From Chrysochromulina tobinii (taxonomy: Eukaryota; Haptophyta; Prymnesiales; Chrysochromulinaceae): a stretch of 28,361 nucleotides of DNA. This document shows positions 7,480 to 19,500 of the stretch, piece after piece (positions within the stretch are counted from its first letter, which is position 1; each line of letters starts with the position of its first letter). The notes under the pieces are model-generated. The model had not been told where the DNA came from and ran no database searches. It was given only the letters and a program-made list of their open reading frames with translations. The stretch is from the NCBI GenBank assembly GCA_001275005.1, contig JWZX01002853.1, positions 1-28,361 on the forward strand, read 5' to 3'. A program made the position numbers and the translations under genes.

Positions 7480-10400
7480 ATGCCCGAGCCCGGAATCGTA
7501 AACGCTGTCGAGAACGTGTGTGTGTGCGGCGCCGCTTGGCCGCTCATGCCAAAGTGTAAGAAGGGCAGCGGGCACGCGCAGAAGAAGAAACGCTCCAGGG
7601 CCCAGGCAACGGACGCTACTCCGACCGCGAGCATCACCGACGGCAGCCTGCATTCAGCCAAGAGCCGGCGGAAGGCGCCCACCACAAAGAAGTACGTCGT
7701 GATCGGTGACCAGTGGGTCGAGCAACCCGAGACGACTGGCACACGCGCCGGCTCATCTTTCTCAGCGGCTGCTGCTGACTTCCAGCGTGAGCAGTCGGCC
7801 GCAAAGCGCCGCAGCAAGGCGGCGGAGGCAGCGATGGCTGCAGTGGCTGTTGTGCAGCCTGCACGCTCGCAGAGCCTCTCGGAGCGCAAGGTGAAGAGCG
7901 GAGAGCGGTCGCCGTCCTCGCGCGCCGAGCTCTTCGCGAGTGCACCCGAGCCAAAGCGAGCTCGAGGCGCCTCGCCCTCGCGGCCGAATGCCGCGCGGCT
8001 CGCCACGGAGGCCGCGGCCGAGACGGCAGCTATCGTGGCAAATCGCTTGGAGCTCGAGGCGCTCAACAATCGCGTGCAGACTCGCAAGTCAGCGATTGAA
8101 TCCGCAGATCGGCTGCGAAATGAGCGCGCGCGGTTGCATGCTGAGATCGAAGAGCGGCAGAAGCTGCGAAGAGAGAAGACCTTGGAGATTCTTGAGCTGC
8201 TCGAGGCGCCACTCGAAGGCTTTGGCGAGGACGCTATGTGGCAGCTGGCCATGCACGAGTACTCGGTCGCTTTCTGCGATGAGACGATTTCGGGGAAGCA
8301 GATGGGCTTGCTGTTTCGTGCGCTCGCCAAGACCGTGCGTCATCCCGACGAGCTGCCTCGCTTTCGTGGCTTGTACGAGCTGGATGCCTTGCGCGATGCA
8401 TATCTCGATGACGCACGGCTTTGCCGAGAGCTCCACAAGCAGCTGCACATCTTCAAGCGATTGTATTGCAACATGCTGAGTGGCTTTGGCCGTTTCCGGA
8501 AGGTCAAGATGGTTGAAGGTGAGACCTTCATCGACCTGATGTACCGGACGAACCAGGATGCGCGCGAGTGGCGACCGCCAGGCAATCCTGGCAAGGCTCC
8601 GGCCGCCCTAGGCGTGCCTGCAAGCAAGGTTGGTGGCGTCTATGAGGCAGAATGGAGCACACAGTCGCTCGCGGCCTACCACGGAGAGTTCGGCCAAACG
8701 ATTTCGCTTCGTGGCGTGCGTAAGGCTGATATCTGGGGCTCTCGGCGCTATCTCAAGTCCATCCCAGAGGATGAGCGATCGCAGATCGAGGCACACACGA
8801 CGATCTGGTACAAGGACCAGCAGAGCCATCTCATCCAGCGCACCAAGGCGCTCGAGCACTCCTTTGCCAAGCAGCGCAACACGCTGCAGTGGGACGAGAA
8901 GACGATCGCGCACGTGGCGTGGTCGATCATTTCGCTCACGTGCTTGCGTGCTGGATTGCATCGGGAGCGCGAGGTGATTGCGTGCAAGCAACTGCCCGAG
9001 AACGAGAAGGGTGAGTCCAAGGTCGGAGTGCACGTGTGCAACGCGAATCTTGAGGCGCTCAAAGATCTGGGCGTGGCCATCGACACCGTCGACTTTGTTT
9101 GCAGCGATGGGACGGCGTACAACTCGTCGTTGAACATCAAGGCGAAGCGGCACAAGGGTGGCGCATACGCGCACCTGTGGACGGCTGCTCGCGAGAAGGG
9201 CCACCTGCTGCTCTTCTTCATCACGTGCCTGTCGCATGTTGCACACAACGAGGTGCAGAAGGTGTGCGAGGCAGCCGGCGTGTGCACGCGCACGAGTCTG
9301 CTTAAGCACAAGGGCAAGCGCGATTTAGAGGTGTCCAAGGTGCGGCTGCGGCTGCCAGAGCTCTTGACCGACGTCGTCCTCGCGGTCAAGCGCTCCAAGG
9401 GCTGCGTGAACTACATCCGAGCGAGCGAGGAGCTCGAGCGCCTGGGCAATCCTCCGGACGGAGTTGAGACGCGCTGGGGCTATTGGGTGCTTGTTGCCAT
9501 TTGGATCGCGCCAGCGACTAGTCGCATTGAGCTGATTGTTGCATTCCTGCTGCATCGGTGGCTCAAGGCGCAGGGTGACAAGGGTATTCTCGCCAGTGAT
9601 GCCGAGTTGGACGAGGATGCTACAGTCTCTAGCACCGAGCTCATCGCGAAGATCGAGACGCTCAAGGACGAGGCTCGCAAGCAGCTACTCATGGAGCTCA
9701 TCAACCCGGAGGTGCGCGTGTGGCTCAGCTTTCTTGCCATCTACGGCAAGCGGTCGGTGCGGCGCTTTTCCTCGACTACTCGCAGAACGATGGGCCGGGC
9801 GTCGCCTTCAAGGCGCCGCGCGTCATCCGCCATCGTCTGGCGTACCTGGGCGCACTCGCAAGCGAGTCGGACACAGCCAAGGACCTCGAGCGTGGCTGTC
9901 CTTGGGGGGATGACTTCAAGCCGCTGCGCACGATGATCAGCCTGCGGCCCGATGCCTTCGCTGGCGTAGACGTGCGCGGCATCGTGCGAAAAGGGGCGAT
10001 CGCGGCGCGTGACTACTTCCACAAGATGACGGCAGCCTGGCGTGAGAATCCTGCGTTGGCTGTGCTAGGCATCATGGACGACAAAGGGAACGCCGTCCAC
10101 GCCGCCTCCGTGTTACTCAGCGAGCTCGGAAAGCAGGGCCGCTCTGGCATTGCGCAATCAATGCTGTCTCATCTACCCGATACGGCCGACAAGTCGGAGC
10201 TCGTGGCGGCCATCGAGGCGGCATCCGATGGGCTCGGCATGCTCTTCCAGGACGAGGCGCTCAGCGTGATTGGTCGGCTGGCTGCGCAGAGCCAAGAAAA
10301 AGCGCAGCTCGTGGAAGTCGAGGGCGGCAAGGACTTGCACGCAATTATGTGGCGCATTGGTGCGTTTGTGCCAATCTCCAACTTCTTCTCGGAGACGGCG

Positions 10401-12167
10401 GTGAAGACGTTTGCCAACGACCTCCACGGCTCGCAGCGGAAGACGGAGGCGTGCGCGCTACGGCTCACGGCATCACGCCACTCGGCGCACGTCTATCCAA
10501 AGACGTCAGCTGATTTCAAGTGGGCTTCGAGTCAGCTCGGCCACAATAAGGAGTTGAGGGTGCAAGAGAAGTCTGGCGTCGAGGAGGCTCTCAGGCCGGT
10601 CAGCCTGAGCGGCGAGGCGCTCTCGGCCCTTGCAGAGGTGTCGGCGGCAACTGCGACTGCGGCATCAGGCGATGATGAGGAGATGACGGAAGCAGACGAG
10701 GAGTCAGAGCGAGCTGAGGGCCTGGGCTTGGACGACGAGAAGCTTCATCTGCCAGCACGGCACCAGCGAGCGCCAGGTTGGCCAACCAACCCAAAGGTGA
10801 CGGCAAGCTCAATTCTGAACGCCATTGCCATCGGAGATATCATCGAGGTTCTGTGGGAGCGCGATGAGGACGGTACCCCTCGCATCCATCTCGCGCGAGT
10901 CGTGCAGAAGATGAAGATCAAGGTGACGATTCGCTGGCTACATGAGCATCCGACCGAGGACGACGTGTACATCGACTGTCCCCACTATATTGAGTTGGAG
11001 AACATCAGCCTGAGAACCATTTGGGATACGTGCTCGGATGTGAGGCTCGAGCCAGCCGGAGCAGATGGGCAGCAGCAGCGCTGGCGCCGAGCGGCTGAGG
11101 CAGATGCCCATGAGGCAGATGCGTCGCGGGCGACTAAATCGACGGGGGAGGCCGATTCCTTGTCGAAAGACGTGTTGCTCTCCATGCTCGAGGCGCGCCG
11201 TCAGCGCTTGGCCGCAGAAAATGCATCCGCAGAAGCTGCCAAGCAGGTGTGGACGGAAAAGATGGACATCGGAATTCGTGTCAATGTCGCGCTGCGGGAC
11301 GCACGACTCAATCTAGTGAAGACGCCGATTGAGGAGGAGGTGCCCGAGGCTCCGCAGCACGGGCCTGCCAACCAGCGAATCAGCACGGTGGGCTACACTT
11401 CAGAAAACGATCGGGAATGGTTCAGCGATGCCATCCTTGCCAACTGCAACGTGGTGGATGCACGCGATCAGCCTGAGGGGGCAGTCCCCTTTCGATACCA
11501 GTACCCTCGGGCGGCCAAGCCCGAAAGCTTTGACCCCGGCGCCCCGTCCATTCCGCAGAGCCGTGCAGGTCAGCGTGTGCTTCGAGGGTGTGACTGCGTC
11601 ATGTTGCTGCCGATATGTGCTTCTGCGCACTGGCACTCGATCGCCTTGATTGGTCCCCAGAAGCTTGTAGTGCACTGGGAACCGTTTGGATCGGACATCA
11701 ACAGTGACGATGACCATGCACTGGCAGCGTTTAAGCGTGCCTTTGAATGTGCACCCAAGGCTGACGGCTGGCGGTTGCTCAGCGTTCCCTTGCACGTGCA
11801 GATGGACGGCTACCAATGTGGGCCCTGGGCGCACTGGTTTCGCAACAGGCTCCTGAGCTACATCAGCGATCCTGACCGCATGGCTCAAATCTCGTTTGCA
11901 GACTTTTTGCTCCAGAGCCCGCGCGTCACGCAGCTCACCGGCCTCAGCCGCGTTCAGTGCGCTACCGCAGGTCGGGCGAACAACAAGCTCATGCATGAGG
12001 AGCGTGCGCGACTTCGTCAACTGCTGCTCGCAGGAAAGCGCCAAGGCTTGCTGCGGACAGACAGCGCGGTCTTGGAAGCATTCAAGGTGAACAAAGACGG
12101 AACGGGAACATCCTCCATGAGCCCGATCGATCTGGACGAAGGCATGGACGGGGATGATCGTTTCTGA
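7480..12167 (+). pseudogene. Frameshifted transposon protein: hAT-like transposase fused to an Ulp1/C48-like protease
   Basis: Frame 1 runs from ATG 7480 to about 9753; homology-like sequence continues in the -1 frame from there to the stop at 12167 (about 1560 residues in all). The join falls near 9750, after FLAIYGK, and the break fits loss of a single base. The N-terminal part has basic and coiled-coil sequence. The transposase-like signatures are VCSDGTAYN (about 9100-9117), CLSHVAHN (about 9226-9249) and TRW (about 9469), which follow the order of hAT D, CxxH and RW motifs. Around 10830-11000 a segment (GDIIEVLWERDEDG...RVVQKMKIKVTIRWLHE) resembles a BAH/Tudor-like reader fold; this is tentative. 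Near the C-terminus HWHSIALIG...HWEPFG (about 11624) and DGYQCGPWAHW (about 11806) supply the His, acidic, Gln and Cys of an Ulp1/adenain protease. The exact superfamily (hAT relative or KDZ-like) is undecided. One lesion only suggests recent inactivation or a sequencing error. Confidence 0.65.
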
Positions 12168-12395
12168 GCGATTGAACCAGCCCGTCCCTCAGCCCGTGCA
12201 TGCATGCACGCGCTCAGAGAACTAATCCGATCGATATTGACCTGCTGTACATGATCGGCTGACTTACCCACATTCAGTGATCTCTTCGAGTTCGGCCAGC
12301 TAAGCGACTTTAACCCGGTGTTCTTTAACACCACCCAGAGGCAGAGCGGGTAATCCAACCGCAAAGCCAACAACGACCGAAATCTCCAAACGATC

Positions 12396-13347
12396 ATATT
12401 TTAACGACACACACAAATTGCGAGTGCAGTACCAGGTTCATGGCTTCCTTTCCACAGTTGATCTCCTTCTGGATTCTTTTTGCGAATCGCAGATTCCCTC
12501 GATTTTTTCACAAAAGATTCTCCATCTTGATCTCTCTTTCTACAGAAAATGGCCTCCGAATCTGGCCTCATCAGTCTCGAATCCGGCCTCATCAGCGAAT
12601 GAATCAGAAATAAATAGCGTTGTATGACTTTAATGGGCGCTGTAATTTCTTCAAATATCATTGGGACCTTCCCACTACTCAGGTAATTACCCCATAGGCT
12701 TTGAACACTGTGGGGCGCACTTTTTTGACCTAGGGGGACCTTCCCACTACTCAGGTAATTACCCCATAGGCTTTGAACACTGTGCCGCGCACCCCCCACT
12801 CAGCGGCCGCGACGGAGAATGGGCTAGTCCTTTACTCATGAAGTAACAGTTAGGGGGACTCTCTATGCCATGCCAAGCATGGTTATCGGGGGTTCGAGCA
12901 ATAATACTCAAGTCCCTTAGTACTCTCGACTACGATTGCCACTACAGCTGCACAGTAGAAGTGGACGATCGGCAGGCAGGCAGGCCTGCGGCGAGATACT
13001 GACTTCATGGCGTGGCCGGCAAGACGCAAGACGGCCGTTTCGCGTTTCAGCGAGAACGTCAGAAATTCAATCCTGTATGCTCTAAATTGAAAGCGCCGCT
13101 CCCCCGTCGCCCTCCCGCTCGAAGCAGCCGCCTTCCATCGACTTCGTGCAAGCTCGTACACGTGATGCCTGGTCAAGACAGCGCGGTGATTTCATCCACA
13201 TACCACGTTGTCACCACACACATCAAAACTATACAGAATGACCACGGTTCACGCATCGAGGACGTCTCCGTCGTTCGACAAGGCGGCATCTGTGGATTCG
13301 CTTAGCCTTGCGGAGGGCTCGGACAATACAGAGGGGCTGCAGCGCCC
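12396..13347. other. Gene-free region downstream of the transposon
   Basis: No supported coding region on either strand. Small repeats are visible: two 17-bp units GAATCYGGCCTCATCAG (about 12558 and 12579), the 50-bp duplication listed separately, and a CCATGC-CAA-GCATGG hairpin at 12868-12882. The 3' UTR of the large minus-strand gene occupies the right end. Confidence 0.5.
12663..12784. repeat. Two identical 50-bp direct repeats, period 72
   Basis: Positions 12663-12712 and 12735-12784 are identical. They start GGGACCTTCCCACTACTCAG and end TTGAACACTGTG; the following bases are also related. This points to a recent local duplication in noncoding DNA. Confidence 0.9.
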
Positions 13348-13512
13348 CTAAGTACCAAGTGCATTCTTAGACGAGCCGTGCGATTTCGATGCCTTCTTGA
13401 ACTTGTCGCGCGAAGTCTGCGGCAAACGCGGAGTCTCCGGCGCACGTGAAGTCGCCGGGGAATCATCTGAGGAGGTGCTCCTCTCAGAGGTGTTGCACGC
13501 CGCGAGTACATT
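13348..13512 (-). other. In-frame open extension beyond the stop of the large gene
   Basis: After the TAG at 13513-13515 the same frame stays open for 54 codons to a second TAG at 13348-13350. It codes a Ser/Thr/Pro- and Lys-rich tail (ETPRLPQTSRDKFKKASKS). The DNA around the second end, 13361-13378, repeats that around the first stop, 13508-13525, at 16 of 18 bases; the first stop TAG corresponds to AAG (Lys) in the copy. It is either former coding sequence cut off by one substitution or a readthrough tail. Confidence 0.45.
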
Positions 13513-16500
13513 CTAAGACGAGCCGACATTGAGCGCCTGCGCGGCCCTTTTCTTCTTCATCACGTCGGCGGCGGTCATTCGTGTGGGGCCTGTTGTAACC
13601 GGCATCGCAAATGCTGCGCTCGCGCCGGCTTCGGCTTCTCCCATCGACGGCGCTGCACCTGCAGACGCCACCGCTCTGGCCCTCGCCGCTTCATGCGCAG
13701 CTTGAGCCTGCGCGGCCCTTTTCTTCTTCATCACGTCGGCGGCGGTCATTCGTGTGGGGCCTGTTGTAACCGGCATCGCAAATGCTGCGCTCGCGCCGGC
13801 TTCGGCTTCTCCCACCGACGGCGCTGCACCTGCAGACGCCACCGCTCTGGCCCTCGCCGCTTCATGCGCAGCTTGAGAGGGAGTTTTATCCAGGGGCTTA
13901 GCTCCGGAAGGTCTGAAGTAATCGTTGTTGTCGCGCGAAGTCTCCAAAGTTGTTGGCGCTCGGCCGGAGCCCACTGTCCCCGGGACGGGCGGCCGGGCGG
14001 GCGCAGGCATCTCCTTCGCAGCTCTTTGAATCCGCTGCCTCGTATCGAGGACTTGCTCTTGGCGCGCCATGCCCTCAGCATCTGCCTGGCGCCGAGCATG
14101 AAGATTCTCCAGATCTCTGTGGAGTCTTTGATCGCTGAGCGACCGCAGCCCGGCAGCGCCGGCGGCCACCATGTCAGGTTGCGTGATGAGGCTCGCCCAG
14201 CGACCGTCCAGCTCAACAAGATGTGCTACATTGATCGTGTCTCGTGCCGGACCCGGAATTTGCCTTGCAAGGACCTTGGCAAGATTGTGCCCCGCTTCAG
14301 GCGGAGCAAAGAGCACGCCATCGCGGAGGCAGAGCAGATCGCTGACGAGTTCGTTGAACTCATTGAAGTCAAACACGCAATCTCTGTTCGCGTCGTACAG
14401 CGTCAAAACGGAAACGAGTTCCTCCCTGTGCATGGGCGCTGGACGTTGTAGACGTTGAGCCCAGTCAGTAGACGCATGGGGGCGGAAGAACGCCCTCGTG
14501 CCCGGGCGGAAGCAGGAGGATGGAACGTGGCGGTTGGTGAACGCTTGTAGTAGCCGCCTGCACGATTGGCACGCCGGCCCGTCGTCCGGGCCGCAACGGC
14601 CATCGGAGTCTGGGATGGCGCTCTGTCCCTTGTACTTTCCACAGTAGAAGGTGCCCTGACAGCCGATTGAAGTCCCAAAGGCGATGATGTCACCCTCGTC
14701 GTTGACGAGTCTCTTTTGGAAGCGCCAGCACGAGGCGCACGAAGGGCCGTCGGCGGGGCCACATTGGCCGTCCGAGCCCGGGATTGCGTGTGTGCCGAGG
14801 TGGCGCCCGCAGTAAAATGTCAGCCGGCAGTCAATACCTGACCAAGACGATGTGCCGAGGGCCACCGGCGCGCCCTCGTCATTCATCAGCATCGGTGGTG
14901 AAGGAAACAGGCCGCCATGCTCTCCCGGAGCAGCACCGACCCCATCGAAGTCGCTGGTTTGTTCGTCTGGTTTAGGTCGGATCAAAGAGGTAGGGTCAAA
15001 GGCAAGCACGCCACCAACGACGCCGCTCTGATTCGCCTTCGTATCCCACACCGACTGCTCCTTTTGGATTTGGAAGCTTGTCTCCGTCACCGCCGCCTGC
15101 ACGGCCAACCGCTGCCGCCACGCCGCCACCGCCGCCTGCACAGCCATCTTGCCATCCGAGCCGCCCGCCCCTAACTCCATCCGCTTGACGGCGTCGGCGC
15201 AAATCCAATCACACGCCACCTCGTCCAGCTCCTCTGCTTCCCCCGCCAACAACGCCGCCATTGCCGGCCGAATCACCTCCGCCCTCAGCTTCTCCTCCTT
15301 CGACTCCTGCTCTGCCTTCATCGCCGCCTCCTTCATCTGCATCCACAGCCTCTGCACCTCGGCCACCACCGCCGCCTTGAGCTCTCCTCCCTTGGCGACC
15401 ACCGCCATTACGGCCACCTGCACCCGCATCATTTCCGTCGCACCGACCCCATCCAGCCCTTCTTGCGCCGCCAACACACTCTCCAACTCCTCCCCAATTC
15501 GACGCCACTGGGCGAGCACCGCCGCCAGCGCCCCCTCCCCCTCGCCTCCCTTGAGAGGGGCCCTTGCGCTCGACTCGAGCAGCTTTGGCCGCACACAGCG
15601 GACGACTGCCGCCCGTGCTTCAGCCGCCTCAAGCCCCCTCTCCTGCGCCGCCGCCATCTTCTCCACCGCCGCCATCTCCGGCTTGATCAGCCACTCGCAA
15701 ACTGCGTCTGCAGCCGCCGAAGTCGCAGGCCCTCCAGCCAATAGCTTCTTCGCCGCCATCGCACTGCACCACTCGACCGCCTCCTTTCCAAGCGAGTACT
15801 TCTTTGCCACCGCCTCCACCGCCGCCTGTGCCTCTTCCTTGCACTTCGTCACACGCTTCTTTTCATTCGCAACGGACTCTTCCGCCGCCGTTCTCTCAGC
15901 CAACGCCGACACCTCATCAAACGCCCCGTCCTTGCTGAGCTTCAAACGCGTCAGGTACGCGAGCCAGCCACGCGGCAGCGTCTCGTTCACCACACACACG
16001 AGCATATGCGCGCGCGTGAGCGCACGGTACAAGTGCGAGCGGGTCTGCATGGTCGAACGCGTCCGCAAGACGTCGCCCTCCGCCGTCGCTTCCGCATTCT
16101 CTGGGATCGGAGAATCCAACCCGACAGCGATGACCATCAGCCGCTCGAGCCCGTCCATGTTCTCGATCGTGTCGAGCACGAGCCACTCGCTGCTGCCGAC
16201 TCCCTTTTTGTACGTCCTGCTCGCCCTCTGCGCGTCAACGAGCTCAAATGAGCGCGATGGGAACGCCGCCGCCAAGCGCGCCTTCAGCTTCTCTTGCAGC
16301 CTCGCCCTCATGCCCTCATCCGGCACGATGATTGCGAGGCGATCGTGGAGCGGTAGGCGCTCAAACTGCGTCACGACCGACTGCAGCGCGGCAGTCGTCT
16401 GCTCGGCGTACAGCTCGTCCCTCCTAGGCTCGTCTTCTTGCTGCATGTCGAAGAGGAATGTCTGCAGTGGCGGCCCCTCCGAGGCGTGGTGGCAAGTCGG

Positions 16501-19500
16501 CACCTTCTCCTTTGTGCCGCAGAGCGAAAAGTCGTTGGCCGCCGTGATGATCCGCTTGCTGCTGCGGACAACCTCGGTCAACTCGACCACCTTCCTGTCT
16601 TTGGGGTACGCGATTTCGGTGCCCTGCGACTGCGACACGTCCGAAAGCAACAGGCGGTGGCACGGCGCCCACCGCAGGATCTGCTTCTCCATCTGCAGCT
16701 TGAGCTCCGGGTCGCCATAGGTATGGTGCGCCTCGTCCTCGACCACGAGCAGAATCGACTGCACCTTGCCGCCCTCGGGCACGCCGACAAACTCTATCTC
16801 GCCCTTCTCCTCATTGAGCTTGACAGCTAGCGGCCCCTGCTCGTACGGTGCGTGAAGCACCTGCACTCGCTCCACGAGGGTCTTGATCATCTGCTCATCC
16901 TCCACCTCACCACGGCACCTCTTGACGAGCCATTTGACAAAGAAGAGGCAGAGTGGGACGGTCCGTGCTGAGAAGAGGATGATGCCATCGCGCGAGAGGT
17001 CCTTCAATAAGTCAAGGACGATCTGCTGAGCCACAAAGGTCTTGCCAGCACCCGCCGGGGCGGTCAGGTGGACGATGTGCGTCTCGTCCCCACGCAAAAG
17101 CCTCAGTGCATCGCCCATCTTCTCTTCCTGGTGCGGCGTCAGCTGATCGAGTTGCAAGATTGACGACTCGTACACATCGGCGAAGAGAGAGAGGTCGACA
17201 GCAGTCGTCATCTCGGATTCGGTTGACGCCGCCTCCTGCTGCGCGTTGCCACTCGAGAACATATTGTACAGCATCTTCGACATGTTCGCAGCGATCATTC
17301 CGAGCGGCAACTTTGTTGCCTGTGCCGCGCCCTTTGCCTCCTTAAGTGCCTTGCCCAATTCTGTCGTGAGCATCTTATCCAACGAGCCATCAAGCACCCG
17401 ATCACGCAGCAGCTGGAGGAAGCCAACGCTCGAGACGCAAAAGCGCGCGACGACCGTTTGTTCGGCGTTGCCGAGATAGAGGCCAGCCAGCGATGATGGA
17501 GTGGAGGAGAACAACACTGCAGCCGTAGATTCGGGAGAGGGCAGTTGCTGCGCGCTGGGCATGGCCGTGGATTTGCGGAAGAGGTCCTCGAGGATGATGT
17601 TGAGGATCTCGGCGACCTTCTTTGGGTGAGACTCGAGGAGCTCGAGGATGTTGACCGGCATTTCAAACGTAATCTCCTGATACAAGTCACTCGCCTTGAG
17701 CTGCTGCTGCTGCTTGCCGCCGCCGATCGCATTGATGGACTCGAGCTCAAACGCCGCAAAGCCGCCGTCCGACAGGTGGGCGGGCGTCGGCGTGAGGAGG
17801 AAGGCGCCCTTCTTGCCTGCGCGACTGAAGCGCTTCATCAGAGCATTGATCTCCTTAAGGAGGTCACCCTTGGCCTCCTCCTCGAGATCGAGCCAGATCA
17901 GGGCACATTGTATTGTATCGTCAGAGTTTATAGTCCTCTTGAGGCTTTCCGTTGTATCGTCAGAGTGGATCCGATAGACGGCCTGAAACGTGCCGCTGTG
18001 TATGAAGTAATTGCAGGCGGTGAGAGCGACCGCACGCGCGCGGTAATGCGCCGCCTCGGCCGCCTCGTTGTCCGCCTCGTTGTCCGCCTCCTTGTCCGTG
18101 ATGATCTCCTCCGTCTCCTTGCTCGAAATGCACAGCTTAAGCGGGCGCTTGGCCTTGCTCACAGCGTCCACAATCTCCCGATTCAGCTCCTTTGCCCGGC
18201 CGATGTCGCACGCAAGCAGCTTCAGCTTCTTCTCGACGTCCGCGGATATGTTCTTGAAAGTCTCAAAGATGTTCGTCCTCGTGTCGGAAACCCGCGGGAC
18301 GATGAATGCAGCCTCGGGAAGCGCCTTCGGGTTCCATTTGAGCTGAGAGGAAAGACTCTCATGGCCCTGAACGATCATGCCGGCCGTACCCCCTGCAGCT
18401 TCTACCTCCTTGATGAGGCTATCGGCTGAGCCGCTGCGAGCGAGGTTACTGCTCACCTCAGCGAGGACTGCGGCTAAGAGAGGCTTCTTCGGCGCCAAGC
18501 TCCTCTCAGGGTTGGAATTTTGAGACATCACGTCTGCCTCGACCCAAACGATAGCCGCCCCAACGCCCTTTAGCTTCTCGGCGACCTGCCTCGCGCCATA
18601 CTTCATGCAGACAACGACGAGCCCCGGCTTTTTCCTCGCGCTGAGCTTCGCCTTCAGCTCTTTCAGGTTGACCGCATTCTCAGAGCCGGCGCAGTCGGCG
18701 ACATCGCAACCGAGCCCACACCACACAAGGATGTTGACACCACCTGCCTCGAGATCGGAGTCCAAGTCTCGATGCGCCGCGTCAGTGATGCAGATCGGAA
18801 AGTGCTGACGGTTGCGGAGGTCTTCTTTCCTCTCGATGAGGTCGCTCTCCAACCGCTTGATGAGGCGGGCGACGGCGGCACGGTCGCGCGCGCTCGCGTC
18901 GAACACCGCCGGCGGCACCTCGATCGCCACCTCGAGCCAGTAGCCGTTGTCGCGGTGCAAGGTCGCGAGCAAACGCTGTTCGAGCGACTCCTTCATGCCG
19001 CTCTCCAGTGTGGCGTTTGCGCGCTCGTCCTTCTCGAGTGCGACGCGCGCCTCCTCATTCGGCATCACGCCGTGCGCTATCGCCAGCGCGTGCGACTCCT
19101 GGGCCGCGCGCGCGGCCGCCGCCTCACGCTCCATCTGCTCCGCCGCCTTCCTCAGCGGGTCGTCGGCGGCGGCCTTCACGCCATTCTCCCTCTCAAACGC
19201 CGCCAGCTCCGCCTTGGCGCGCGCGGCCGCCTCAGCGCTCGCCGCAACCCGCTGCTGCAGCTGCGCGTCGACCGCTTGGAACGCGTCTTGCACTATCTTG
19301 TTGAGCGCCTTGATCTTGGGCAGCTGGCTGTGCTTGTCGCTCTCATTGGTCACTTTAACGTCCGGCTTGGAGAGGAAGTCGAAGGCCTGCTGAGGCGTCT
19401 TGGTGGCCCAAGTGTCGACGAGCATCTTCGTGTGCGCCTCAGCCTGTTCGGCGGCGCCCTGGATGCACACGATGTGGTAGCGCGCATTTTTCGTGCCAAC

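Larger units (their letters stand above)
7074..12395 (+). mobile_element. Putative DNA transposon with transposase-Ulp1 protein
   Basis: The core evidence is the coding region 7480-12167, which has a hAT-like RNase H half and an Ulp1-type protease. Imperfect inverted repeats flank it: 7074-7097 (GATGGATTGGAGCTTTCGGT...) matches the reverse complement of 12372-12395 (GATCGTTTGGAGATTTCGGT...) at about 19 of 24 positions. No target-site duplication is visible next to the arms, so these may be sub-terminal and the true ends uncertain. No reverse transcriptase is present, so it is not a retroelement. Confidence 0.4.

Noticed and set aside
9720-9780. Programmed -1 frameshifting in the transposon protein
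   Set aside because: No slippery heptamer is visible at the switch; a one-base loss or a sequencing error is simpler.
12860-12905. tRNA-like B box (GGTTCGAG) near a small hairpin
   Set aside because: No A box, acceptor stem or complete T stem can be formed around it.
18400-18760. Caspase/CHAT-like reading of the GLVVVCMKYGARQVAEKL region in the large protein
   Set aside because: Only a loose hydrophobic-strand resemblance; no catalytic His-Cys pair could be placed.
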